In this document: positions 35,750 to 44,105 of the stretch, piece after piece
How positions within the stretch are numbered: position 1 is the first letter of the stretch
Layout: every line of letters starts with the position of its first letter
NCBI RefSeq assembly: GCF_016632335.1
Contig: NZ_JAEPBG010000011.1
Span: forward strand, 1-64,000
From: Noviherbaspirillum pedocola
Lineage (GTDB): Bacteria > Pseudomonadota > Gammaproteobacteria > Burkholderiales > Burkholderiaceae_D
Reading direction: 5' to 3'
Length of the DNA: 64,000 nt
Made by a program: the position numbers and the translations under genes
Notes under the pieces: generated by a model
Databases searched by the model: none
The model's input: only the letters and a program-made list of their open reading frames with translations
What the model was told of the DNA's origin: nothing

Positions 35750-36325
35750 TTACGCCGGCGTCCAGCGGTAATCGGCAAACGGCTTGTCGACTTCCGTGCC
35801 GAACAGGTGATTGGAATAATTGCTTAGTGTTTTGACGGCGATCGCAAGCACGATCTCTAGCACATGGCGATCGGTGTATCCCGCGCTTTTGAAGTGTTCC
35901 ACGTCCGCATCACTTGGCATGCCACGGGATCGGACCATCGTCCGGGCAAACGCCGAAAGCGCCCGCAACTTCGCATCCGGGATGATTTCCTTGTTGCCGC
36001 GAATGGCAGCGATGACATCGGCGGGTACTTTCGACGCTTTATCCGCAATCATGCTGTGCGCTGCCATGCAATAGGTGCATCCGTTCTCGAGACTAATCGA
36101 CAGGAAGATCACTTCCTGCTCCGGCGCGCTGAACGCACCGCTTTCACGGAACAAGCGATATCCGGTGAGATAGGTTTCCAGCACACCCGGGGAGTTGACC
36201 ATGTTGGCATACATGTTCGGAATGAAGCCAACCTGCTTCTTCGCGGTTTCAAGGATGGCCCGCCCTTTCTCGGAAGCGGTTTCCATGGTTTGCGGCGGTA
36301 GATTGAGCCGAGCGACGTTTTCCAT
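35750..36325 (-). CDS. carboxymuconolactone decarboxylase/AhpD-like protein
   Basis: 191 residues of the AhpD-like alkylhydroperoxidase fold. The active-site motif is ENGCTYCMAAHSMIA with the C-x-x-C-x(3)-H arrangement, used in thiol peroxidase reactions. VGFIPNMYANMVNSPGVLETY is the usual N-terminal helix segment. ATG 36325 has AAAGGAG seven bases upstream. An inverted repeat TTTTGGA-N8-TCCAAAA lies 33-56 bases upstream, and a related one precedes the divergent tetR gene, so it is probably repressed by that TetR protein. Confidence 0.85.
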   Translation of the reverse strand: MENVARLNLPPQTMETASEKGRAILETAKKQVGFIPNMYANMVNSPGVLETYLTGYRLFRESGAFSAPEQEVIFLSISLENGCTYCMAAHSMIADKASKVPADVIAAIRGNKEIIPDAKLRALSAFARTMVRSRGMPSDADVEHFKSAGYTDRHVLEIVLAIAVKTLSNYSNHLFGTEVDKPFADYRWTPA

Positions 36326-36357
36326 TACGACTCCTTTCGATGAAGATGAGTAAAAAC

Positions 36358-36381
36358 ATTTTGGATGATATTGTCCAAAAT
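36358..36381. promoter_or_regulatory. TetR-type operator before the AhpD-like gene
   Basis: ATTTTGGA and TCCAAAAT form perfect 8-bp arms around 8 bases. The core TTGGA-N8-TCCA recurs at 37141-37158 beside the tetR gene. Confidence 0.65.
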
Positions 36382-36513
36382 GGACGAATTTTCCCAGAAA
36401 AGCATCAAACAAAACCAGTTTCTATAAAGCGTGAAGGCGTGGACACATAGCCCAAGCGGAAAGCAATCTCATGAAATACGGCCGTACTTTTCCTCGCCGC
36501 TGGGAGAGAATGT

Positions 36514-37098
36514 TCATTTCAAGAACATCCCTGCAAGAGCCAGCTGGGCTGCCTTTTTCAGTTTTGCCTTTGGCATGCCGGTCTTATGGAAAATGCGCAG
36601 TCCCGATAGCGTCGAGCAAATCATCGCCACGATATCTTCTGGTGCTTGTTCGGCCAAGTGCTCGCTCAGTTCCTGATTCTTCTGCGCTACGCGCACATAT
36701 TGCGCAAGCATGGAGAAAATCTTTTCGAAAGCGGTTCGCAAGAATTCCTGATCCGTTGGCTCGCCTGGCATCAAACCGCTTGCGCTATTAACAAGTAGGC
36801 AGCCCTTATCCCCGTAGTTATCTTCAACCGCCATGTCGAAAAGGCGCTGTAATCCGTCCTTCAACGAGCGGCCTTGGAACATCCTGTGCAGTTGACCAAC
36901 TTGCTGCTCAACGTACCGCGCGATTGCCTGCTCGAACAGCGCCTGCTTGCCGCCGAAGCTGTTATAGAGAGAAGAGCGTGCCAAGCCCGTTGCCGCCAGC
37001 AGGTCGTCAACATTGGTGCGATGTACGCCCCGGTCCCAGAAAACCGACATGGCGGCCTCGATGGCGGCGTTGCTGTCAAATGCTTGCGGACGGCCCAT
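36514..37098 (-). CDS. TetR-family transcriptional regulator
   Basis: 194 residues. The N-terminal helix-turn-helix is typical: IEAAMSVFWDRGVHRTNVDDLLAATGLARSSLYNSFGGKQALFEQAI in outline. The C-terminal ligand domain includes NYGDKGCLLVNSASGL, seen in regulators of reductases and peroxidases. It is divergent from the dehalogenase gene at 37219 and lies between two copies of the TTGGA-N8-TCCA operator, so it likely controls itself, the dehalogenase and the AhpD-like gene. Confidence 0.9.
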   Translation of the reverse strand: MGRPQAFDSNAAIEAAMSVFWDRGVHRTNVDDLLAATGLARSSLYNSFGGKQALFEQAIARYVEQQVGQLHRMFQGRSLKDGLQRLFDMAVEDNYGDKGCLLVNSASGLMPGEPTDQEFLRTAFEKIFSMLAQYVRVAQKNQELSEHLAEQAPEDIVAMICSTLSGLRIFHKTGMPKAKLKKAAQLALAGMFLK

Positions 37099-37140
37099 GA
37101 TCTAGAAAGAAACGATAAGTGAAGATGAATGTACATCATA

Positions 37141-37158
37141 TTGGAACAAATCGTCCAG
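37141..37158. promoter_or_regulatory. TetR-type operator between tetR and the dehalogenase gene
   Basis: TTGGA-N8-TCCAG in the divergent intergenic region. Spacing and core match the operator at 36358-36381. Confidence 0.6.
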
Positions 37159-37218
37159 AATAATATCTACCGATGCGAAGCAAGACCTACTTTGCCTCGT
37201 TTTTTATAGGAGAAGAGC

Positions 37219-37902
37219 ATGATGTCTGAGCAACAGGTACGTCCGAAGGTGTTGCTGTTCGATGTGAACGAGACGTTGCTGGACATCGGCCCCCTGGCCA
37301 CGGATATCAATGCGGTATTGGGAGACAAGCTTGCCGCAAAACTGTGGTTTGCGTCGATGCTTCAGCACTCAATGGTCATGACAGTGAGCCAACAACATGC
37401 AGCGTTGCCCGACATTGGCGCAGCCGTATTGCAGATGCTGGCCAAGAACGCGAACACTGAACTAAGCAGTGCAGACGCCAAGAAGATGCTGGAGCCGATG
37501 CGCAGATTGCCGCCGCATCCAGATGTCAGGGAAGGTTTGGAGCGGTTGAAAAAAGCAGGGTACCGGCTTGCGACGCTTACGAATTCGTCGCAGTCCGGCG
37601 TGAAAGAGCAGATCGGTAACTCGGGGCTGACTGCGTATTTCGAGCAGCTTCTCAGTGTGGAAAGCGTCGAGAAATACAAGCCGAGTATGGCGGTGTACGA
37701 GTGGGCCGCATCGCAAATGCAAGTGGAGATGGGGCAGTGCATGCTCGTCGCAGCGCACGGTTGGGATGTGGCCGGCGCAAAGTGGGCAGGTATGCGGACC
37801 GCGTTCATTGCGCGTGCCGGGCAACAGCTTTTTCCACTAGCGCCATTGCCTGATTACCAGGCTGCCGATATGAAGGCCTTGGCAGAACAGCTAGGCGGGT
37901 GA
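37219..37902 (+). CDS. haloacid dehalogenase type II
   Basis: 227 residues of the HAD superfamily. The nucleophile motif is LLFDVNETLLD, motif II is ATLTNSSQS, motif III Lys lies in VEKYKPSMAVYEWA, and the acidic motif IV is replaced by VAAHGWDVAGAKWAG, which is typical of 2-haloacid dehalogenases. The enzyme would hydrolyse 2-haloalkanoates to hydroxyacids, though relatives act on other substrates. The ribosome binding site AGGAGAAG precedes ATG 37219. A 3' remnant of a second copy follows immediately. Confidence 0.85.
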   Translation: MMSEQQVRPKVLLFDVNETLLDIGPLATDINAVLGDKLAAKLWFASMLQHSMVMTVSQQHAALPDIGAAVLQMLAKNANTELSSADAKKMLEPMRRLPPHPDVREGLERLKKAGYRLATLTNSSQSGVKEQIGNSGLTAYFEQLLSVESVEKYKPSMAVYEWAASQMQVEMGQCMLVAAHGWDVAGAKWAGMRTAFIARAGQQLFPLAPLPDYQAADMKALAEQLGG

Positions 37903-38023
37903 GTGGGCGGGAATGAAAACGGCATTCATCGGTCGCCTTGGTGAGCAGCTTTTTCCATTAGCGCCACCACCTGATTTACAGGTCGCGGATTTACTCGCGT
38001 TGGCTGCAGAACTGGGCGCCTAA
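37901..38023 (+). pseudogene. 3' remnant of a second haloacid dehalogenase gene
   Basis: About 40 codons (EWAGMKTAFIGRLGEQLF... then VADLLALAAELGA and stop) align without gaps to the end of the preceding dehalogenase (KWAGMRTAFIARAGQQLF...). It starts at the stop of that gene. The arrangement suggests a former tandem pair reduced by deletion between the copies. Confidence 0.75.
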
Positions 38024-38605
38024 GTTCTTTGAAGGTATGTAGCTTCCCCTGCCACAAAGGCTTGCGGAGGAAGGCGGCGTCAGATTTCTCCGCAATCGAA
38101 CGCCCTCTCCTCGACTGTATCGGCGGCGGATAGAGTCCACGGGAATCCCCCAAATGCCGATTGCTTTCGCTTGGGCTACTCTTTCCAGGGCATGATACTC
38201 AGGAGGCGCCTCCCGTAGGGCGACTGCCCAGCCACTTTGAAGCATCTACGCACTTAGGTCTTCGCCATTCAAGCTGCAACTGGCAACGAGGCTGCCGTCT
38301 GAATTTGTGCCCCACGGTGTGCAATGAACAAAATCCTCTGAAATTTTGAATTCCAGGACGATTGATGCCCGCGGTCCGCAAAGAACTGGACGGACAAAGG
38401 TATAGCAGCTCTCGGAAGTCGGAGGAACGTAGATGCTGTAGAGGTGGATTATGTTGCCGGCGACCTTCAGCGAACTATCCTGCTGAACAAAAGCAAAGCT
38501 CGAAATGTCGGATTGCGAGATCGCTGGTTGCGATATGCCTATCGCAACCAAGCTTCCGGCCATCACAGTGAGCGCCTGCTTCCGTAGGAATATTTCGTAC
38601 CACAT
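37991..38605 (-). pseudogene. SNase-like (thermonuclease-fold) protein interrupted by an amber codon
   Basis: An exported protein of about 200 codons resembling thermonuclease homologues. N-terminal signal (GSLVAIGISQPAISQ), then VAGNIIHLYSIYVPP, CSLNGEDLSA, an in-frame TAG at 38246-38248 and MLQSGWAVALREAPPEYHALERVAQAKAIGIWG. In the family this position reads SAWMLxxGWA, so TGG has become TAG. The catalytic Arg/Glu residues of true nucleases are not evident. Its 3' end overlaps the dehalogenase remnant, so the C-terminus is also suspect. Confidence 0.6.
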
Positions 38606-38657
38606 GTCAGCATAAAAAGCCGAGCTGGGACTTTAAGCCATTGATGGGTCTTGCGAA

Positions 38658-39191
38658 TCAATCTTCATCGTCATCATCGTGATGGTGACGTCTATGCCAA
38701 TGATGTCCCCAGCGGTCGCCATAGTAAACGGGTTGTGCAGGTGCCACATAGTAGCCCGGCTGTTGGACAACCGTGGGCGGTTGCACATATACCGGGGCGG
38801 GTTGTACGTAGACGGGAGCAGGTTGTACATAGAACGCGGCGGGCGCTTGAGCCACCGGCACTCGCACTTGGTCGACGACAGTGCGGCAGCGCTGGACTGA
38901 GCGATATCCGGGGCCACCGCTGTTCGCGATTTGGTCGCCGACCAACGCACCGGTCACAGCACCAACCGCCGTCGCGACCGCGCGTCCATTTCCACCACCA
39001 ACTTGGTTGCCCAGGATGCCACCAGCTAGTCCACCGAGAACTACGCCGCCATAGCCCTGACCGGCGCTCTGAACAGGAACCTGCTCGTTCCAGCATTCCT
39101 GGCGCGGACGCTCGACGATACGATATTCGGTCGCGGAGGCTGCGACAGGCAGGGCGAGAACTGCTAGCACACTCAACGTCCGGATTAACAT
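38658..39191 (-). CDS. glycine-zipper 2TM-domain surface protein
   Basis: 177 residues with a signal peptide ending near AASATEY. A glycine-zipper segment (GVVLGGLAGGILGNQVGGGNG, then AVGAVTGALVGDQIA) is followed by Pro/Val/Gln/Tyr-rich repeats (YVQPAPVYVQPAP) and a His/Asp-rich C-terminus (HHWHRRHHHDDDDED) that could bind metals. The zipper resembles the 17-kDa/SlyB-type outer membrane proteins. ATG 39191 has AAAGGAA upstream. The related gene upstream at 39208 is on the same strand 17 bases away, so they form an operon. Confidence 0.75.
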   Translation of the reverse strand: MLIRTLSVLAVLALPVAASATEYRIVERPRQECWNEQVPVQSAGQGYGGVVLGGLAGGILGNQVGGGNGRAVATAVGAVTGALVGDQIANSGGPGYRSVQRCRTVVDQVRVPVAQAPAAFYVQPAPVYVQPAPVYVQPPTVVQQPGYYVAPAQPVYYGDRWGHHWHRRHHHDDDDED

Positions 39192-39207
39192 GGCAGTTCC
39201 TTTGGGA

Positions 39208-39756
39208 TTAGAAGTTCCGCTTGACGACTTCATTACCGACATATCCGCCGCCGACTGCACCCGCAATGGTGGCCAGAGTCTTGCCGTTGCCTCCGCCTAC
39301 TTGACTGCCGAGCAGACCGCCGACAACAGCGCCAACACCAATCCCAACCGGGCTATTGCTTGCAGCAGGAGCAGAGCGCTGATAGACCGGGGCAGGGACA
39401 TACCGGGGCGTGGAATCATATTGGGCATACTGTGCAGCGTGGGTGTGCCGCGGTGCCGTCGCATGCTGCACATACTGGTCATGGACAACGGTCTTGTGCT
39501 CGACGACTTCCCGGACTACGACCGGTACGCTTTGCTGCTGTTGTGTTTGTGCTGGCATCACTCCGTATTGTTGCGTCGGAACATTCACTACTCCAGCCTG
39601 CTGTGTCGCTATAGGCGCGTTTCCAGGAACGGTGCCATGCGAGCTTGGAACCAAGCCCGTAATTGCAGCGACGCCAACGAGGCTTACCAGCATGACGGAA
39701 GCCGCAGCGCCGGCTACGAGCGGATGAATACGGTGCGCTGGCTGGTTAATTTCCAT
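39208..39756 (-). CDS. glycine-zipper 2TM-domain protein
   Basis: 182 residues. An N-terminal membrane segment (AGAAASVMLVSLVGVAAITG) is followed by a low-complexity Gln/Val-rich linker and a C-terminal glycine zipper (VGIGVGAVVGGLLGSQVGGGNGK then IAGAVGGGYVGNEVV). The zipper matches that of the downstream neighbour, but the domain order differs, with the zipper at the C-terminus. It is likely an envelope protein of unknown role and first gene of a two-gene operon. Confidence 0.75.
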   Translation of the reverse strand: MEINQPAHRIHPLVAGAAASVMLVSLVGVAAITGLVPSSHGTVPGNAPIATQQAGVVNVPTQQYGVMPAQTQQQQSVPVVVREVVEHKTVVHDQYVQHATAPRHTHAAQYAQYDSTPRYVPAPVYQRSAPAASNSPVGIGVGAVVGGLLGSQVGGGNGKTLATIAGAVGGGYVGNEVVKRNF

Positions 39757-39836
39757 GTTTTGCTCCAAAGGCAGGTTCGGTTGGGTTAGTTCAAGAATAG
39801 ACACTGCTCTGCCACATTGGTACTCGGAAACCTGTT

Positions 39837-40472
39837 TCACCGGTAACGGGTTGTAAATGGTGCCACAGCGGAATAGGAAAGACATCCCGCTGCCAGTGAG
39901 GGAGCCGTTCGTGAATCCGGGAGCAGGTTTGATGGGGTTACCATAAATTCGCGACGCCGATGCCTGTAAAACCTCACCTCGAGGCACCCTCCTAGTTCCT
40001 TTAAGCTCTCACCATCTACAGGCCAGTAGTTCGGGGCTAGGTCGGTCCGCCAGGGGCAGCCAGAGTATGCGTGGAGGAACCCACCCTTTGCGTTTTGAGG
40101 ATAGGCGTCTAAACGAAGTTGAGCCATAATTTGCTGCGGTGCGCTGTAGGCATTTGCGTCATTGGCAAATAGCGCGAGTTCCCGAAAAGCTCGTTCTTCG
40201 TGCACCCCTTTGTTGCGACGCAACAAATTGGTAAAGTACTGCTTCGGCGGTTTAATTAAGATGGCAAGCTGCGCTGACATCGCAAAATGACAGCAAGGGC
40301 ATGCAATGAATCGCTTGGAAATCGCAAAGTTGGGTGTGTCGTCAGATGCAGAAGCAGTTGAGGCATTGGGCACGACTTCACCACCTTCCGACGATTCACG
40401 GGAGTTGCTCAGCATTTTGGAGCCTATCATTGCATGCCAGTTGCTTCTTTTAGCGTTGGTCGCCATCATCAT
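39837..40472 (-). CDS. hypothetical protein
   Basis: 211 codons, not recognised. The product has one Cys/His cluster (FIACPCCHFAM) that could be a partial zinc site and no signal peptide or membrane segment. No ribosome binding site is obvious. It precedes the glycine-zipper operon on the same strand. Possibly a decayed gene. Confidence 0.3.
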   Translation of the reverse strand: MMMATNAKRSNWHAMIGSKMLSNSRESSEGGEVVPNASTASASDDTPNFAISKRFIACPCCHFAMSAQLAILIKPPKQYFTNLLRRNKGVHEERAFRELALFANDANAYSAPQQIMAQLRLDAYPQNAKGGFLHAYSGCPWRTDLAPNYWPVDGESLKELGGCLEVRFYRHRRREFMVTPSNLLPDSRTAPSLAAGCLSYSAVAPFTTRYR

Positions 40473-40759
40473 TCAGCAATACAGTTAATAAAAAAACTTG
40501 CTTGCAGCTCGGCAGCCCAGCGCAATGCGTGGTCTGTAATGCGCGGTCGCTACCTGCAAATAGCGGCTAAGCTTTTCTAACCACGCAATCACTCACACCG
40601 CCACCGGTGCCTCGTCGACGGCAAGTTGCGCCGTCAACGCATAGCTTGTTTCCGTTACGGACGCAGTACCCGCTTGCTGCGTAGCGGCGGCATCGACCGC
40701 CGAAGTCAGCCTCTGGAGGTGGTCAGCATCACGTGTGACCTCCGCATGTCGATGAGCGG

Positions 40760-41494
40760 GTGGCGGTGCTGTTCCACCAGCTACGCTACCGGCAGTTCAA
40801 GAGCTTTTATCTTTCCTATGCGGTACGCTTTCTGCGCGCCGAGTTTCCCGGGCTGCCCAGTTATCACCGCTGCGTGGAGCTCATGCCGCGTTGCGTGGTG
40901 CCGCTAAGCGCTCTATTTGCGCAGCTCAAAGGCCGTTGCACCGGCATCACCATTGTTGATTCCAGTCCCCTTGCCGTGTGCGACAACTTACGCATTGCCC
41001 GGCATCGCGTCTTTATCAAGGTTGCAGCGCGAGGCAAGAGTTCAACAGGATGGTTTTATGGATTCAAGCTCCATGTAGCCATCAATCACCATGGCGAGCT
41101 GTTGAGCATCAAGCTCACCCCAGGCAACGTCGATGACCGCAAGCCGGTAGCGTTTCTGTGTCGAGGGCTATTTGGCAAAGTCTATGCGGATAAGGGCTAT
41201 GTCGCTCGATGGTTGGTTGACCTACTGCGTGCCCGTCAGTTGGAGCTGATCACTAAAGTCCGCAAAAACATGAAACCGGTCCAGCACGCGCCTTTCGATC
41301 AAGCGTTACTCAAACGACGGTCCTTAATTGAAACTGTCTTCGATGAGTTGAAAAACCTCTGCCAGGTCGAGCACACGCGGCATCGTTCGCATGCCAACTT
41401 CATCGTCAATTTGATGAGTGGTATCGTCGCTTACTGCTTCATGCCGAATAAACCGCGGCTCCCTGTCATTTCCTCTGCTCCAGTTTGCCCGTAA
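40760..41494 (+). pseudogene. IS982-family transposase, 5'-truncated
   Basis: The catalytic part of an IS982 transposase is intact: VAVLFHQLRYRQFKSFY, GITIVDSSPLAVCDN with the first Asp, GWFYGFKLHVAINHHGE, KVYADKGYVA with the second Asp, and RRSLIETVFDELKN with the Glu. About 70 N-terminal residues are missing or out of frame: an in-frame stop lies a few codons upstream (about 40735). A right end resembling the family repeat (TTATCCCGAACTCAGGT near 41500) is present, but I find no matching left end. The element is therefore truncated on the left. Confidence 0.8.
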
Positions 41495-41597
41495 TCCGTT
41501 ATCCCGAACTCAGGTTAATTTAGGGTGACGCTTATCCTATCTTTGAACGCGTTTCGCATCAGCAACTCGTCATGCTTGGCAAATGGGCAAATACAGG

Positions 41598-42338
41598 TCA
41601 GGAAGTCGCGGATTCGGGCGAGGTGAGCGCGGACATGACGGACGTATTTTCTACTGGTGCTGTCTGGATCAGCTGATAGCCGTAGCCGTAGATCATCGCC
41701 AGCCGATAACCATGCGCGGGCACGAGTTGCAGCTTGGTGCGCACTCGAGACATATGGGTATCCAGCGTCCGCGACTGCTGCCCCGGTTCGCTTCGCCACA
41801 CCTCCTCCATGAGAAACGCCCGGGATAACGGCCGGCCGAGATGGCGAAACAGAAGCAGCGCCAGATCAAATTCGTTGTTTGTCACAGTGATCGGCTCGCC
41901 TGCGCGCGTGATGCGTTTGCGGCGCGTCTCGAACATGAAATCGCCAAAATGCAGCCGTTCTACTTCTATCGACGACGGATAGGCCTGACGCAAGAGCACG
42001 CGAAGCCTCAGGACCAGATCCGTTCGGCGTATCGGTTTGAGCGCGTAGCTACCGGCGCCGGCGGCAAGCGTGGCGACGAGCGCTTCTTCATCACCCCCAC
42101 GGAAAAGACAAAAGATCGGCACGGTGGCGGGAAGGCTGTCCCGCAGCATCCGCACTAGGCCCGGCATGTCTCGTTCGTTCTGCCACTGCACGATGACCAG
42201 ATGAAAAGGCTCACGCCGATGCTTATCCAGCACCTCACTGATCGCCGTAACCGGCACACAGTCAAACGCCACCTCGGCCAGGATCTGACAGACCTCGGCG
42301 GCCCGGCTGGCGTTATCGTGAAGCAATGCGGTTTTCAT
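41598..42338 (-). CDS. OmpR-type response regulator with degenerate receiver
   Basis: 246 residues. The C-terminal winged-helix domain is clear (ITVTNNEFDLALLLFRHLGRPLSR, SRTLDTHMSRVRTKL, IYGYGYQL). The receiver domain lacks the phospho-acceptor: the position usually held by Asp reads VIVQWQNERDMPG, and the acidic pocket is reduced to LLHDNAS. It is probably phosphorylation-independent or sensed in another way. No kinase gene is adjacent. A related regulator lies at 63464 at the other end of the window. ATG 42338 is preferred over ATG 42350. Confidence 0.8.
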   Translation of the reverse strand: MKTALLHDNASRAAEVCQILAEVAFDCVPVTAISEVLDKHRREPFHLVIVQWQNERDMPGLVRMLRDSLPATVPIFCLFRGGDEEALVATLAAGAGSYALKPIRRTDLVLRLRVLLRQAYPSSIEVERLHFGDFMFETRRKRITRAGEPITVTNNEFDLALLLFRHLGRPLSRAFLMEEVWRSEPGQQSRTLDTHMSRVRTKLQLVPAHGYRLAMIYGYGYQLIQTAPVENTSVMSALTSPESATS

Positions 42339-42457
42339 AATAGAAGGCATGGCACCGACTGAGCCGAATGGCTGTGGCAGCCAGTTGCCATTGTTTCCCC
42401 AAGTTATTTATATTGATTTTCGTCAATAGTCCCACAGTTGCGCCGCGGATACACGAA

Positions 42458-42875
42458 TTATTTCCGGCCTGTTGCGTGTTTGCGAAACCATTGCGGCGCG
42501 GGCGAAAAAAAACCGGCCCACTGGCCGGTATGCTCGACCGTCGAGCGCCTGATGCGCATTGCATCCGGTGTGCTGTCTAGCCGTCGTTGTATTTCTTCAA
42601 GCACTGGTTCGTGCTCCCATCGAGTCACGCGGCGTTGTTTGCTGGGCGTGCACTTTTTCTTCAGTACGCAACTCTCGCAATTCGAACTCCAATAGCGGTG
42701 GAAGGTCATGCCATGTTCGATCGTGGCCATGCGATGGATGAGGTGATCTCCGGTTGGGCAGCGGTATTCGTCCTTATGCGCATCATAGATAAAATCATTT
42801 CGGCCATACCGGCCTTCCGCCTTGGCGCTCGACGTCGCTGCCTTCGGCACAATGGCTGCGATTGAGGCCGGCTGA
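42458..42875 (-). pseudogene. IS1182-family transposase, C-terminal fragment
   Basis: The segments VPKAATSSAKAEGRYG, YRCPTGDHLIHRM, YWSSNCESCVLKKKCTPSKQRRV and DAMRIRRSTVEHTGQWAG belong to the C-terminal third of IS1182 transposases. The final part after VEH departs from the family. Its N-terminal partner lies at 44106-44943 beyond the inserted IS3 element. The middle part with the second catalytic Asp is missing on both sides. Confidence 0.8.
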
Positions 42876-42922
42876 AAAACGTGGATGCCAACGTTTCGTA
42901 AAATTGAGGAACGGAGGCAAAG

Positions 42923-43218
42923 ATGAATCGGATACCGAGAGCACGGTACACAAAAGAAGTACGGGAAGAGGCAGTGAATCTCGCGAGAGCGGTCGGGGTA
43001 TCGGAAGCATCCCGGCGGCTGTCAATTCCACTCAAGACACTAGCGAACTGGATGCGAATTGCGAATGCGGGCAAGCTGCAGGAGTTCGGCAAGCACGAAC
43101 CTGCGGCCAGTGAAGTGGAATTGGAGCTGATGCGCCTGAAGCGCGAGCTGGCCGAAGTGAAAATGGAGCGCGATTTATTAAAAAATTTGCGGCCTACTTC
43201 GCGAAGGAGTCGCGGTGA
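42923..43218 (+). pseudogene. IS3 OrfA with a frame change at an A6 run
   Basis: Helix-turn-helix protein of IS3 elements (ARYTKEVREEAVNLARAVGVSEASRRLSIPLKTLANWM, leucine zipper VELELMRLKRELAEVKMERDLLK). The usual end KKFAAYFAKESR followed by TGA, overlapping the orfB GTG, is in another frame. The switch falls at A6 (43180-43185); A7 would restore it. Either one base has been lost or ribosomes slip here. Confidence 0.7.
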
Positions 43219-44087
43219 AGTACCAGGCCATGGAGGGACTGCGACATCAGTATCCGCTGCCACCAATGTGCCGGTTACTGGGCGTGTCGACCAGTGGCTA
43301 TTACGCTTGGCACGGTCGGAAACCATCGCGTCGCGCGCAACAGGAACCACGCCTGGAAGTGGAAATCCGCGCTGCCCACCGACGCACGAGAGAGACGTGC
43401 GGGCCAGAGCGCTTGCAGAAGGACCTGGCAGAACATGGCGTGGAAGTCGGTTTGCATCGCATTCGTCGCTTGCGCAAGAAGCTGGGGCTGCGCTGCAAGC
43501 AAAAGCGCAAGTTCAAGGCTACAACCGATTCGAAACACGATCTGCCGATTGCGCCGAACCTGCTCGATCAACGGTTCACCGCCGATGCGCCAGACCGGGT
43601 ATGGACAGGCGATCTGACCTACATTGCCACCGATGAGGGCTGGTTGTACTTGGCCGGGTTAAAGGACTTGTATTCTGGCGAAATCGTCGGCTATGCGATG
43701 GGCGACCGAATGACGCGGCACCTGGTCATGCAGGCACTGTTCGGGGCGGTCTCGCTTCGCCGGCCTGCGCCAGGCCTGATCCAACATACCGACCGCGGCA
43801 GCCAGTATTGCTCACATGAGTATCGGGCACTGGTAGCGCAGTTCGGCATGCGCGCATCGATGAGCCGGCGTGGGAATTGTTACGATAACGCGCCGATTGA
43901 GAGCTTCTGGGGCACGCTGAAGAACGAGTTGATCCACCACCGGCGTTACGCGACACGGGAACAGGCCCGGCGCGAGATCGCTGAGTACATCGACCTGTTC
44001 TACAATCGACAGCGGCGCCAGGCACGGCTTGGTTACCTATCACCAGCCGCATTCATGCAGCGATACCTTCAACGGGGCGCTGTTTAA
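43215..44087 (+). CDS. IS3 OrfB transposase
   Basis: 290 residues. HTH_21 region (MCRLLGVSTSGYYAW) and an rve-type catalytic core with all three acids: VWTGDLTYIA, LIQHTDRGSQYCS and NAPIESFWGTLKNE. The start is GTG 43215, overlapping the orfA stop. The frame is complete. It would act as an OrfAB fusion, which depends on frameshifting from orfA. Confidence 0.9.
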   Translation: MKYQAMEGLRHQYPLPPMCRLLGVSTSGYYAWHGRKPSRRAQQEPRLEVEIRAAHRRTRETCGPERLQKDLAEHGVEVGLHRIRRLRKKLGLRCKQKRKFKATTDSKHDLPIAPNLLDQRFTADAPDRVWTGDLTYIATDEGWLYLAGLKDLYSGEIVGYAMGDRMTRHLVMQALFGAVSLRRPAPGLIQHTDRGSQYCSHEYRALVAQFGMRASMSRRGNCYDNAPIESFWGTLKNELIHHRRYATREQARREIAEYIDLFYNRQRRQARLGYLSPAAFMQRYLQRGAV

Positions 44088-44105
44088 TACCGCGTTGGCA
44101 TACAC

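Larger units (their letters stand above)
42881..44105 (+). mobile_element. IS3-family insertion sequence inside an IS1182 element
   Basis: GTGGATGCCAACG (42881-42893) and CGTTGGCATACAC (44093-44105) are inverted ends with one mismatch. The element carries orfA and orfB. It separates the two halves of an IS1182 transposase gene. Confidence 0.8.
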
